This document shows, one piece after another, positions 6,922 to 15,331 of a stretch of 22,347 nucleotides of DNA (the stretch's first letter is position 1; the number at the start of each line of letters is the position of its first letter). Position numbers and translations under genes: made by a program. The notes below the pieces were generated by a model, which saw only the letters and a list, made by a program, of their open reading frames with translations, ran no database searches and was not told where the DNA came from. Source of the stretch: Gemmatimonadota bacterium. Lineage in GTDB: Bacteria; Gemmatimonadota; Gemmatimonadetes; Palauibacterales; Palauibacteraceae. The stretch lies in NCBI GenBank assembly GCA_029863105.1, contig JAOTWC010000003.1:1-22347 (forward strand). The letters are read 5' to 3'.

Positions 6922-8499
6922 ATGGGCCTGATCATTGCGCTCACGGTCGTGGGCCTGCTGTGGCTCGTCGTACTGTACGACGTCGTGCAGAAGAAGCATG
7001 CGATCCTGCGAAACTTCCCGATCATCGGCCATTTTCGGTACTGGCTCGAGGCGGTCGGGCCCGAATTGCGCCAGTACATCGTTACGAGTAACAACGAGGA
7101 ACGTCCGTTCTCGCGCGATCAACGGCGCTGGGTATATGCGTCCGCGAAGAAGCAGAACAACTACTTCGGCTTCGGGACGGACGAGAAGGTCGAGCTGGAA
7201 CCGAATTTCATCATCATCAAGCACTCGGCCTTCGGACCGCCCCCCGCTGCCGGATCCGGCGAGGCAAACGGCGGCCCCGCCGCGACCTACGATTTCCCGG
7301 TCGCCGACGCACGCCCCTACACGGTTCCGTGTGCGAAGGTGCTGGGCCGGCACCGGGATCGGCGACAGGCCTTCCGGCCCGCATCCGTCGTCAACGTGTC
7401 AGGGATGAGCTTCGGCTCGCTCAGTGGACCTGCCGTCGAGGCGATGAACCGTGGCGCCGCCCTCGCAGGTTGCCTTCACAACACCGGCGAAGGGGGAATC
7501 GCGCCGCACCATGCGCACGGCGGTGACCTCGTCTGGCAGATCGGGACCGGCTACTTCGGGTGCCGGAACGCAGCGGGTGAGTTCGATCGATCGAAGTTTC
7601 TCACGCAGGTGGAAGAACATCCGGTGACTTCGATCGAACTCAAGCTGAGCCAGGGTGCCAAGCCCGGCCTGGGCGGATTGCTGCCGGGAGCGAAAGTCAC
7701 CGCCGAAATCGCAGCGATTCGCGGTGTGACGCAGGGCCAGGACGTGATCAGCCCGTCACGTCATGCGGCGTTCGGCAGCGTCGACGAAATGCTCGATTTC
7801 GTGGAAGATCTCGCCGACGCCTCCGGCCTGCCGATCGGCATCAAGTCGGCCGTGGGCGAAGACGCGTTCTGGCGGGACCTGGCCGGGGCGATGGCGCACG
7901 GCGGTCGGGGCGTGGACTTCATCACGATCGACGGCGGCGAAGGCGGGACCGGCGCCGCACCGCTGGTGTTCGCCGACCATGTCGCCCTGCCGTTCAAACT
8001 GGCGTTCACGCGCGTGTATCGGATCTTCGCCGAAGCGGGCGTGGCGGAAGACGTGGTGTGGATCGGGTCCGGCAAGCTGGGGTTTCCGGAAACCGGCCTG
8101 CTGGCGTTCGCGTTCGGGTGCGATCTGATCAATGTCGGCCGTGAGGCCATGCTCGCCGTGGGTTGCATCCAGGCGCAGCGCTGCCATACGGGCCACTGCC
8201 CGACGGGGGTGGCCACGCAGAGTGCCTGGCTGATGCGCGGGCTCGACCCGACCGACAAGGCGGCCCGGCTGGCGAACTACGTCGTGGCGCTCCGCAAGGA
8301 GCTTCTGTGGCTGAGCCGGGCATGCGGAGTGGAGCACCCCGGTCTGGTCACGGGCGACCACATCGAGATTCTCGACGATTACTTCGGATCACGCGGTATG
8401 TACGACGTGTTCGGCTACGAACCGGGTTGGGGACTGCCCGGGGAGGCGGACCGGGCCGCGATTCGAAGCCTCATGGATCGGCTCGCCGTCGTTCATTGA
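6922..8499 (+). CDS. Membrane-anchored FMN-binding glutamate synthase family protein
   Basis: A 525-residue protein starting at ATG 6922. Residues 2-20 form a hydrophobic anchor. The rest is the FMN/synthase domain of the glutamate synthase large subunit: NTGEGG (187-192), KLSQGAKPGLGG (241-252), DFITIDGGEGGTGAAP (332-347), and a [3Fe-4S] cysteine set C415-x5-C421-x4-C426 in CIQAQRCHTGHCPTG. It lacks the N-terminal glutaminase domain and the C-terminal beta-helix of full GltB. Such stand-alone proteins are commonly annotated as FMN-binding glutamate synthase family; their physiological reaction is not settled, and an electron-transfer or oxidoreductase role is as plausible as glutamate formation. 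It follows the peptidase gene closely and ends the plus-strand block. Its 3' end overlaps the convergent glycosylase gene by 7 bp. Confidence 0.9.
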   Translation: MGLIIALTVVGLLWLVVLYDVVQKKHAILRNFPIIGHFRYWLEAVGPELRQYIVTSNNEERPFSRDQRRWVYASAKKQNNYFGFGTDEKVELEPNFIIIKHSAFGPPPAAGSGEANGGPAATYDFPVADARPYTVPCAKVLGRHRDRRQAFRPASVVNVSGMSFGSLSGPAVEAMNRGAALAGCLHNTGEGGIAPHHAHGGDLVWQIGTGYFGCRNAAGEFDRSKFLTQVEEHPVTSIELKLSQGAKPGLGGLLPGAKVTAEIAAIRGVTQGQDVISPSRHAAFGSVDEMLDFVEDLADASGLPIGIKSAVGEDAFWRDLAGAMAHGGRGVDFITIDGGEGGTGAAPLVFADHVALPFKLAFTRVYRIFAEAGVAEDVVWIGSGKLGFPETGLLAFAFGCDLINVGREAMLAVGCIQAQRCHTGHCPTGVATQSAWLMRGLDPTDKAARLANYVVALRKELLWLSRACGVEHPGLVTGDHIEILDDYFGSRGMYDVFGYEPGWGLPGEADRAAIRSLMDRLAVVH

Positions 8500-9638
8500 C
8501 GGATGTCGCTGGCCCCGACGAACGCCGCGAGGTCTTCGATCGATTGTCGCAGCTCGAGATCAAAACGCCGACCTCCCTCGAATCCGTCTTCCAGCCGCAG
8601 CGACTTGATTTCCAGCAGGTTCTGGCCTCGGTGCAGCTTCGGATCGAGGCGCCCGACGAGGCGTCCGTCGTGCAGGATGGGCATCGCGTAGTATCCGAAC
8701 TCGCGTTGGTGTTCGGGGACGTAGATTTCGACGCGGTATCGAAAGCCGAGCAGCTCCTCGGCGCGCTTGCGCTGCCAGAGCAGGGAATCAAACGGCGACA
8801 GGAGCGTCGTGCCCCGCGGCGGTTCGAGGCGAGCCAGCCCGTCCAGATCCTCCGGGCGTGCGAACCAGCGCCCGCGAAGGCCTTCGACCCGAACCTCGAC
8901 GATCGACCCACGCCGCAGATTTCTCTCCAGCACCAGAGCGCGCTCCGGGGCATAGAGCTCAGGTGCCGTCCAGAAGCCCGTCAGGTGTCGCTCGCTGGCG
9001 ATGCCGTTTCCCGACAGGCCCACCGACAGCCAGCTGTCCTCATATTCCGCTCGGCCCGCCGTGGGGGTGGCCGGGTATACGCGCTCGGCGAGATCATAGA
9101 CGATTCGAAAGTGTCGTCGTCCGCTTACGGCCACCCGCCCGCCATGCCACAGCAGCTTCAGAGATCGCTTGTCTTCGTCGTCCAGCGGTTCGATATCGAG
9201 GCTTTCCAGCGGTCCGTCCTCCCGTACGCGCCGCAGCACGCGCCGCCGGGAGGCTGTCGATGTCTGGTACCGGTCCCACCAGGAATTCGCCTGCCAGCGA
9301 GGCGGCGGGAAATCGCGCATCCGCCTCCGGCTGAGCGGCAGGAACGAAATCGGCAGGATGGAGGCCTCGTGGCCCCAGTATTCGTAGGCGACTCGATCGT
9401 GGTACAGCAGGCGATCGAGGGATGCGCGATCAAACGATCCGAACCGGCTCCACAAGGTCAGTAGATGCGCGCGGTCGACGACGTTGATCGAGTCCACCTG
9501 GAGCCCGCCGGTCGCTTCGAGCAAGGATGCCAGCGAGTCGGCGGTGAGCTTCGTCTCTCCGCGTGGCGCGGCCAGTCCCTGGCGGTGCATCCAAAGGCGG
9601 GTCACTTCTTCCCGATCGACCTTCGGCGTCCCCGTCAT
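8493..9638 (-). CDS. YcaQ/AlkX-like winged-helix DNA glycosylase
   Basis: A 381-residue protein starting at the ATG at 9638 (minus strand). It matches the HTH_42 (YcaQ/AlkZ) family: early GLQVDSINVVDRAH contains Gln47-Val48-Asp49, the Q-hydrophobic-D active-site pattern described for E. coli YcaQ (AlkX), and YWGHEASILP (about 87-96) is the family's conserved HxxS segment. PFDSLLW and the YEIYVP-type segment later are also typical. Family members unhook alkylated bases or interstrand crosslinks from DNA; this substrate is known from the family, not read here. No signal peptide is present, so it is cytoplasmic. It lies 23 bp downstream of the MPN/coiled-coil gene on the same strand without its own clear Shine-Dalgarno, so co-transcription is likely. 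Its 3' end overlaps the convergent glutamate-synthase-like gene. Confidence 0.87.
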   Translation of the reverse strand: MTGTPKVDREEVTRLWMHRQGLAAPRGETKLTADSLASLLEATGGLQVDSINVVDRAHLLTLWSRFGSFDRASLDRLLYHDRVAYEYWGHEASILPISFLPLSRRRMRDFPPPRWQANSWWDRYQTSTASRRRVLRRVREDGPLESLDIEPLDDEDKRSLKLLWHGGRVAVSGRRHFRIVYDLAERVYPATPTAGRAEYEDSWLSVGLSGNGIASERHLTGFWTAPELYAPERALVLERNLRRGSIVEVRVEGLRGRWFARPEDLDGLARLEPPRGTTLLSPFDSLLWQRKRAEELLGFRYRVEIYVPEHQREFGYYAMPILHDGRLVGRLDPKLHRGQNLLEIKSLRLEDGFEGGRRFDLELRQSIEDLAAFVGASDIRQ

Positions 9639-9661
9639 GACGCCAACGTAACGCCCCGGCG

Positions 9662-12600
9662 TCAGGGTCGCGGACAGCCGGTACCGCCAAATGACAGCTC
9701 GACCTCCTGGACCGCCTCGTACAGAGCCTTGTCGCGGTTCGACCTGTCAGGGTCGAGCGGCGCACGGAGCTGCGCACTTCCCGTCGTGCTGTACTCGAAC
9801 CAGGCATCCTGGACATCCTCGTAGGCGGCCTGAACTTCCACGCACACGCGATCGGTCGGGTCGAACCGGGCCGCTGCTCTATTGTAGGCATCGACAACGA
9901 AACCGGTACGCCCCGCCAGGGCGTCGAGCCGGATCAAGAAGTCGGGATCCGGGCCTGGCGCGACCGGATTCACGTTCCGGGGGGCCGACTGCGCGTCGGC
10001 GGGAGCGGCAGGATTCGGATCCGCGGCTGGTGCGCGGAAGGACTCGAACGCGCTCACCGCGCCGCCGACCATCGGACCGACAAACCGGGTCCCGTACCCG
10101 ACCCCGGCGACGGCGACGACGAACAATCCCAGGCTGATCGCCATCTTGCCGCCCCGGCGCAGGCGCTCTTCGTTCTGTGCGCGGCGCCTCGCGGCCTTCT
10201 CGGCTTTCGTCGCTTCGCGCACCGTGGCCTCCTCGGCGGCTACGCGGGCCTGCTCCTCGGCTCTCCGCTTCGCTGCGGCGGCTTCGGCCTGCTCGCGCGC
10301 GGCCTGGAGTGCCACTTCGCGCGCGGCCGCTGACGTCGTCCGACGGGCTTCCTCTTCCGCCGCCTGGACGGCGGCGGCCTGCTTCTTGACCTGCCGGGCC
10401 GCTTCCCGCTCGGCAGCCTCCTTGGCCCGGGTCAGCTCCGCCATCTTCCTGGCGGCTCCCTCTTCCGCCGCCTTGCGCTCGACCCGCTCACGCCGGCGTC
10501 GCTCGGACTCCACCTTCGCGAGCTCCGCGGCGGACTTCGCCTTGGACGCCATGCGGGCCGCCTCGGCTTCGGCGGCCTGGCGCGCGGCTTCCAACTCCGC
10601 CAGCCGGGTGGCGGCCTGGGCTTCGGACTGCTTCCGGCGATCGGTCTCGACCCGCGCCGCCTCGCGGGCCGCCTCGGCTTCGGCGGTCATCTCGGCCGCC
10701 TTGGCTTCGGCAGCCTGTCGCGCCGCTTCGAGTTCCGCGGCCCGGCGGCTGACTTCCCGTTCCACGACCTTCAGGGCGCGAGCATCGTCTTTCGTCTGCT
10801 TGGCCGCCTTTTCCTCGATCACCTCGTGCGCGGCCCGCTTCTCGCTGGCCTTCGCGAGCGCCTGCTCAGCCGTCTGCTTGGCCGCCTCGAGTTCCTTGGC
10901 CGTGCGGCTGGCCTGGGCTTCCGCCGCCTCACGGCGCTCGGCTTCCAGGCGGGCCACCTCGAGAGCCGACTTGGCGTCCTCGGCGGCCTTGGCGGCTGCC
11001 TCCTCCGCCTGCTTACGAGCCTCCTCGAGCCGCTCGGCCGACTGCGCCGCCTCTTGTTCGGCCACCCGGCGTGCGTCTTCGGCCTGCTTGCGTCGTTCGG
11101 CCTCTTCTTCCGCCGCCTTCAACGCCGCCTCGGAATGTCGTGAGACTTCTTCCTCCGCCGCCTCCCGCGCCGCCGCGAGTTCGGCGGATGCCTTGGCCGC
11201 CGCCGCTTCCGCCCTGAGTCTCGCCGCTTCCTCTACCGCACGTCGTTCGGCTTCGAGGTCTGCCGCCTTGCGCGCCAGCTGCGCTTCTTTCGCATGCTGC
11301 TCAGCGGCCTCGAGCGCTGCCCTGCGCGCTTCTTCAAGCTCTACCGCGAGCTTCTTGGCCTCGAGTTCCGCTGCGCGATGCTTGGCTTCCTCCTCCTCCC
11401 GACGCTTGGCGTCCTGCTCGGCCGCCTCACGCGCCGCTTCCGCTTCCGCCGCCAATTGCTCCAGTTCCTCGGCCACCTGACGGGCAGATTCCAACTCAGC
11501 GGCCCGTCGCGCCGCTTCGGCTTCGGCGTTGCGACGCGCGGCGGCCAGGGCCGCTCGCGTCTCCTCGAGCTCGGCCGCCCGCAGGGCGGCATCCGCTTCG
11601 GCGGCTTCCCGCGCGGCCTCGGCCTCGGCGGCCCAGCGCGCGGCTTCTTCTTCCGCGGCCTTCCGGGCAGCCTCCAGTTCGGAAGCGCGTCGCTCGGCCT
11701 CCTGCTCCGCACGGATGCGCGCCTCTTCCTCCGCCTTCCGTCGCTCGGCCTCCTTCTCGGCGTCCCTGCGGGCCGCTTCCGCCTCTGCGACCCGTCGGGC
11801 CTTGTCTTCGTCGGCCGCCTTACGCGCCGCCGCCAGCTCGGCCTCCAGGCGCTCCGCCTCCCGTTCGGCCGCCTCGCGCGCCGCCTCGAGCTCATCCGTG
11901 CGGCGCTTGATCTCCGCGTCCGCCTTCGCGCGAGCCTCCTGTTCGGCCCGACGCTGCTCCGCCTGGAGCTCGGCGGCCTCGCGGGCGGCCTCCAGCTCGG
12001 CCGTGCGCAACGCAGCTTCCTCGGCGGCGGCCTGGCGAGCGGCCTCCAGTTCGGCGGCCTTGCGGGCGGCCTCGGCGGCGGCCTCATCGCGGGCGAGCTC
12101 CAGTTCATCGGCGCGGGCGGCGGCCTTGCGCTCCAGGGCGATCCGCTGAGCCTCCTCTTCCTTGCGACGCCGCGCCTCGTCCTCGGCGGCCTGGCGAGCC
12201 GCTTCCGCCTCGGCGGCCCGGTGCTCGGACGCCTCGGCAGCCTTGCGGGCGGCCTCCAGTTCGACGGCGCTGTGGGCGGCGCGCTGGTCGGCCTCTTCTC
12301 GAGCCTCCTCTGCCTGCTTTTCGGCTCTCTTGCGGGCCTGTTCTTCGGTCCGGCGAGCCTCTGCCGCTTGCTCGGCTTCCCGGCGGGCCTTTTCGGCCTG
12401 CTTCTCGACGGCGATCCGGGCCTCTTCCTCCGCCTTGGCTGCTCTTGCGGCCTCCTTGGCGGCCTGTCTCGCCTCCCGGGCTTCCTTCTCGACGGCGATC
12501 CGAGCCTTCTCTTCGACCTTGACCGCTTCGGCAGCCTCCTCAGCCACTTTTCGCGCCTTCTCGGTCTCTTCCTCGGCAGCCCTGCGAGCTGCCTCCTGCT

Positions 12601-13747
12601 CGGCGACCTGGCGGGCCATGTCCTCCACGGTCGCCTTGAGCGCGGCTTCCAGCTCCGCGGCTCGCTGTTCCGCCGTCTGTGTCGCGCTCTGGAGGCTGTC
12701 CAGTTCGGCTGCCCGCTCCGCCGCTTCCTGATCCGCCTGCCGGGCTGCCTCCTCTGCCTGCCGGGCCAGCTGCTCCAGCTGCTCGCGTTCGGCTGCCTCG
12801 GCCTTGCGCGCCAGCTTCTCGGCGGCCTTTTGCGCCGCTTCGAGCTCCGCCGCCTTCACGGCCGCCGCCTTCTCGGCCTGTCGGGCGAGCCCCTCGGCTT
12901 CCTGCCGCATTTCCTCCAGGTCGGCTGCCGTCTTCGACGCCGCCGCCGCGATCGCCCGACGGGCGGCTTCCTGGACGATCGGTCCCGCCGAAGTCGGTGA
13001 CTCGGACGCCAATGCCTTCGCTCGGGCTCTCGCCGCTTCCGGCTTGCCGCCGGACCTGTCGAATTCGGCTACGGTTGCATCGACCTCGGTCTGCGCATTG
13101 GTCCAGTCGATCAGCGTCTGCCTGTCGCCGCCCGCCAGGGAGCCGGACGGCATCACTTCGTGGAACGGGAGCGGAACCGTGGAGAACCCCCGGGCCGTGC
13201 GGCGGAAGAAACCGCCGCGCGGGTTGTCCGGATCGTTCACGATGACCAGCGCGTTGTGCCACGGCTCGTTGAAGTACTTTCCGTGGCAGGCGCGCTCATC
13301 GGGCGTCAGTTTGAGCTTGCCGTTCGGGTGCCTGACGTACCAACCGACCAGGCTGCCGGGCATGCCGAGGGCTTCCAGGTCGTTGCTGAGGGCGTCCCAT
13401 GCTTCGGGTGGAATCTGGCCGTCGACCATCGGGACGCGACTGGGGCATGCGCCGCAGATCTGCACGAAGCGGGTGCCGTCGTCGGAATCTTCGCAAATGT
13501 CACCGGCCAGCAGCCCGAACGGCGAATCATCGGCCGAAGCGCCCCACACGTGTTCCAGGACTTCTTCCAGGGCGTTCTGCATGATGAAGACGTCGTACGC
13601 GCCCTCCATCTCGGGGGGTGAAATGGAGGGAACGGGATCCCAGAAGATACTGCGGAGCATGGGCCTGGCGGCCCGCATGTGGAAGCGCTCGGCTCCCGCC
13701 TGCTTCGCATTCGTCCCGGGCTGCTGTTCTCCGGTGCTGTCTGGCAT
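9662..13747 (-). CDS. Giant coiled-coil membrane protein with degenerate MPN/JAMM-like N-terminal domain
   Basis: A 1361-residue protein starting at ATG 13747 (weak ribosome site; ATG at residue 24 is an alternative). Residues about 48-200 look like an MPN/JAB fold: FGLLAGD (77-83), VGWYVRHPNGKLKLTPDE (134-151), WHNALVIVNDP (163-173), then GGFFRRT. Against the JAMM pattern HxH-x7-S-x2-D the first His is Val138, only His140 remains, Ser is Thr148 and Asp is Glu151; the usual catalytic Glu before GLL appears to be Ser75. The domain is therefore probably non-catalytic. Residues about 206-1200 are almost entirely Ala, Glu, Arg and Lys in heptad-like coiled-coil patterns (AAELEAARQAAE and variants). 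One transmembrane helix follows at about 1202-1222 (nt 10082-10144), then a Pro/Ala linker and an exported tail of about 100 residues containing two Cys. I do not recognise the whole architecture; function is unknown. Confidence 0.8.
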   Translation of the reverse strand: MPDSTGEQQPGTNAKQAGAERFHMRAARPMLRSIFWDPVPSISPPEMEGAYDVFIMQNALEEVLEHVWGASADDSPFGLLAGDICEDSDDGTRFVQICGACPSRVPMVDGQIPPEAWDALSNDLEALGMPGSLVGWYVRHPNGKLKLTPDERACHGKYFNEPWHNALVIVNDPDNPRGGFFRRTARGFSTVPLPFHEVMPSGSLAGGDRQTLIDWTNAQTEVDATVAEFDRSGGKPEAARARAKALASESPTSAGPIVQEAARRAIAAAASKTAADLEEMRQEAEGLARQAEKAAAVKAAELEAAQKAAEKLARKAEAAEREQLEQLARQAEEAARQADQEAAERAAELDSLQSATQTAEQRAAELEAALKATVEDMARQVAEQEAARRAAEEETEKARKVAEEAAEAVKVEEKARIAVEKEAREARQAAKEAARAAKAEEEARIAVEKQAEKARREAEQAAEARRTEEQARKRAEKQAEEAREEADQRAAHSAVELEAARKAAEASEHRAAEAEAARQAAEDEARRRKEEEAQRIALERKAAARADELELARDEAAAEAARKAAELEAARQAAAEEAALRTAELEAAREAAELQAEQRRAEQEARAKADAEIKRRTDELEAAREAAEREAERLEAELAAARKAADEDKARRVAEAEAARRDAEKEAERRKAEEEARIRAEQEAERRASELEAARKAAEEEAARWAAEAEAAREAAEADAALRAAELEETRAALAAARRNAEAEAARRAAELESARQVAEELEQLAAEAEAAREAAEQDAKRREEEEAKHRAAELEAKKLAVELEEARRAALEAAEQHAKEAQLARKAADLEAERRAVEEAARLRAEAAAAKASAELAAAREAAEEEVSRHSEAALKAAEEEAERRKQAEDARRVAEQEAAQSAERLEEARKQAEEAAAKAAEDAKSALEVARLEAERREAAEAQASRTAKELEAAKQTAEQALAKASEKRAAHEVIEEKAAKQTKDDARALKVVEREVSRRAAELEAARQAAEAKAAEMTAEAEAAREAARVETDRRKQSEAQAATRLAELEAARQAAEAEAARMASKAKSAAELAKVESERRRRERVERKAAEEGAARKMAELTRAKEAAEREAARQVKKQAAAVQAAEEEARRTTSAAAREVALQAAREQAEAAAAKRRAEEQARVAAEEATVREATKAEKAARRRAQNEERLRRGGKMAISLGLFVVAVAGVGYGTRFVGPMVGGAVSAFESFRAPAADPNPAAPADAQSAPRNVNPVAPGPDPDFLIRLDALAGRTGFVVDAYNRAAARFDPTDRVCVEVQAAYEDVQDAWFEYSTTGSAQLRAPLDPDRSNRDKALYEAVQEVELSFGGTGCPRP
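10150..12960 (-). repeat. Degenerate coding repeat encoding the Ala/Glu/Arg coiled coil
   Basis: The central 2.8 kb of the preceding gene is a low-complexity array of short near-repeats built from GCG/GCC, GAG and CGN/AAG codons, seen on the plus strand as endless variants of GGCGGCCTCGGCTTC. No exact unit length is fixed; the protein shows mixed heptad-like and 11-residue-like spacing. The bias leaves several reading frames open, giving long spurious frames on both strands. Such tracts are prone to expansion, contraction and assembly error. Confidence 0.75.
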
Positions 13748-13988
13748 GTCGTTTCGCGGTTCGGGCGATCACCGATCCACTCGATTGGTGGCGAGCGGAG
13801 TCCGAGGCAGGCACGACAGCAGCAAGTGGCGTTCCATCGCCGGTCGTGCGGGGTGTGGGAGGCCAATGCTGTCGAACCCCTTTGATATCGCGGCCTGTAG
13901 CGGTCGGGAGCGGCTCGAACAGGGCCAACAAATGCAGGCAGATCGCAGGATGGGGGCGAAAATTGCCAGCCGCCCGGCCGCGGCGATC

Positions 13989-14579
13989 CTAGGGGCCGGC
14001 AGCTACCGCATGGGCCCGGAACCGGCCGTGATGAGACAGGGAGACATCTACGGGCAATCGCTTCCCGTGTCGCAGGGCCTGCGGAATCTTCCCGCGGATC
14101 TGGATCTCCGCCGGCTCGATTCCCAACCGTTCACCCACCGAGTTGGCCGCTTCGGCTCTCACGAGCGCTGATACGGCTCCCGCGTCGGGACAACGTTCGG
14201 ACCGCGAGATACCCGCTACCGGCCTGGGGCGGCCGACGTCTCGGGCGACGGCGTGGACGCGCTCCCCGGTGGCATCCAGTTCCACCAGGTAAACGGCAGA
14301 TCCACGCGATACTTCCGCCCCGTCCGCCGCAGTCAGGCGAACCGCGAAATCTCTGGGTCGGAACGCTGCGGTCGTGTCCCGCTGGCGAACGAGCTTGAAC
14401 ACGCTCTCCTTGGCCGCCCACAGGGTCCATCGAAGCGCGTGTCGACGGCGGCCCGGAGGAGTCGCTTCGAGCCAGGAAAGTTCTTCGTCGGTGAACACCC
14501 GCTGGTCGAAGCGGGGGTGAATCACGCCCGGTTGGTTGCCGGGGTCATGCAGATCAACTACGTCGTTGCCGACGGGCAA
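13989..14579 (-). CDS. 4'-phosphopantetheinyl transferase superfamily protein
   Basis: A 196-residue protein using TTG at 14579, chosen because GGAGGAG lies 7 nt upstream and the family motif begins four residues in. Motifs: VGNDVVDL (3-10) with Mg-binding Asp6, WAAKESVFKL (54-63) with Glu58 and Lys57, and near the C-terminus SLSHHGRFRAHA (180-191), as in Sfp-type enzymes. The family transfers the phosphopantetheine arm of CoA to a serine of carrier proteins. As the last gene of the fatty-acid operon, and overlapping the acyltransferase gene by 26 bp, it most likely activates the operon's acyl carrier protein at Ser41. A longer in-frame reading to 14702 exists but its extra N-terminus is an Arg/Ser-rich shadow of the acyltransferase gene. 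The family call is confident; carrier specificity is inferred. Confidence 0.88.
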   Translation of the reverse strand: MPVGNDVVDLHDPGNQPGVIHPRFDQRVFTDEELSWLEATPPGRRRHALRWTLWAAKESVFKLVRQRDTTAAFRPRDFAVRLTAADGAEVSRGSAVYLVELDATGERVHAVARDVGRPRPVAGISRSERCPDAGAVSALVRAEAANSVGERLGIEPAEIQIRGKIPQALRHGKRLPVDVSLSHHGRFRAHAVAAGP

Positions 14580-15321
14580 AGTACGTCTCCTCCATCCGGA
14601 CAAGGCGTTCCGCGATCTGCCTCGCGAAGTCTCGCGAACGGCGCATTCCCGACCTGTCCGACGTGGGTTGGAACATGTCGATGTCGACGTAGAACGAGTC
14701 ACCGATCACCGGAAGCGCCGACCACGTGCGCTGCCTGTCGCCGCGCAGGTACACGCACAGTGCCCGGCATCCGGCCACGGAAGCGGCGATCCTGCCCATG
14801 CCGTGCGCGATCGAGTCCGTCTGCACGCGCCCGGTGCGGCTGCGTCCACCCTCGGCGAAGATCAGTGCGGTCTCACCCCGGGACAGCAGATGCTGAACGC
14901 GGCGCAGAATGGTCGATACGTCCTGTCGGCGGCCGCCACGGCGGATGGGGATGCACTTGGTAAGCCACACCGCCAGCTGACTGATGCCGCCCGACGCGAA
15001 GTTCCGCGTCTCCGGCAGATTCCAGGGAACCCAGCGAAAATTGAACACCGACCACCACGTGCCCCCCAGCGCCCACGCGACGAGCGCAGAATCCACCATC
15101 GTCAGATGGTTTGCGCAGATCAGAACCGGACCATCCGATTCACGCAGCATGGCTCTGAACCGACGGCGCAGTCGAGAGGCGTTGCGGATCCGATATCCGA
15201 GCAGGTACCGCATCGTGAACGCGGAAGCCGGAATCCAGAACCAGGACGCCAGACGACTGACCTCCCGTTGGAGGAACAGCGCCAGGCGCTCGCGACGGGT
15301 CAGACCGGAAGGGTCGCTCAT
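14554..15321 (-). CDS. PlsC-type 1-acyl-sn-glycerol-3-phosphate acyltransferase family protein
   Basis: A 255-residue protein starting at ATG 15321, 10 bp after the acyl carrier protein stop. It carries the glycerolipid acyltransferase motifs: NHLTMVDS with catalytic His72 and Asp77 (HX4D), and FAEGGRSRTGRV (155-166), corresponding to the FPEGTRS block that binds the acceptor phosphate. Two weakly hydrophobic stretches, near residues 25-45 and 80-100, would hold it at the inner membrane. Family members move an acyl chain from acyl-ACP or acyl-CoA onto a glycerophospholipid precursor or other lipid acceptor. Its place next to a dedicated carrier suggests that it unloads the operon's special acyl chain onto a lipid. 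The acceptor is unknown; an ornithine-lipid or other O-acyltransferase role is possible because the family is broad. Confidence 0.87.
   Translation of the reverse strand: MSDPSGLTRRERLALFLQREVSRLASWFWIPASAFTMRYLLGYRIRNASRLRRRFRAMLRESDGPVLICANHLTMVDSALVAWALGGTWWSVFNFRWVPWNLPETRNFASGGISQLAVWLTKCIPIRRGGRRQDVSTILRRVQHLLSRGETALIFAEGGRSRTGRVQTDSIAHGMGRIAASVAGCRALCVYLRGDRQRTWSALPVIGDSFYVDIDMFQPTSDRSGMRRSRDFARQIAERLVRMEETYFARRQRRS
14587..14593 (-). promoter_or_regulatory. Shine-Dalgarno that sets the TTG start of the phosphopantetheinyl transferase
   Basis: On the minus strand this reads GGAGGAG, followed by a 7-nt spacer and TTG at 14579-14577. It lies inside the 3' end of the acyltransferase gene, and it is the main reason for choosing this start over longer frames. 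Confidence 0.7.
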
Positions 15322-15331
15322 GCCGGCAGCG

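Noticed and set aside
5521..7353. Minus-strand open frame of 610 codons opposite the peptidase and the FMN protein
   Set aside because: Arg/His/Val-rich composition with no motif, while both plus-strand genes have clear family signatures.
10146..11480. Plus-strand frame rich in Ala and Ser (444 codons), also a similar one at 11529-12149
   Set aside because: Reverse-complement shadow of GCN/GAG/CGN codons in the coiled-coil gene.
11294..13000. Long plus-strand open frame of 568 codons rich in Leu, Arg and Gly, opposite the coiled-coil gene
   Set aside because: It is the antisense of a low-complexity Ala/Glu/Arg tract; the codon bias removes stops in other frames. It has no ribosome site or recognisable fold.
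9662..13747. Active JAMM deubiquitinase-like peptidase
   Set aside because: The HxH, Ser and Asp positions are not conserved (VRH, Thr, Glu) and the usual Glu is missing, so catalysis is unlikely.
13748..13988. Search for a terminator, promoter or small RNA in the 241-bp gap upstream of the coiled-coil gene
   Set aside because: No hairpin followed by a T-run and no convincing -35/-10 pair were found on either strand.
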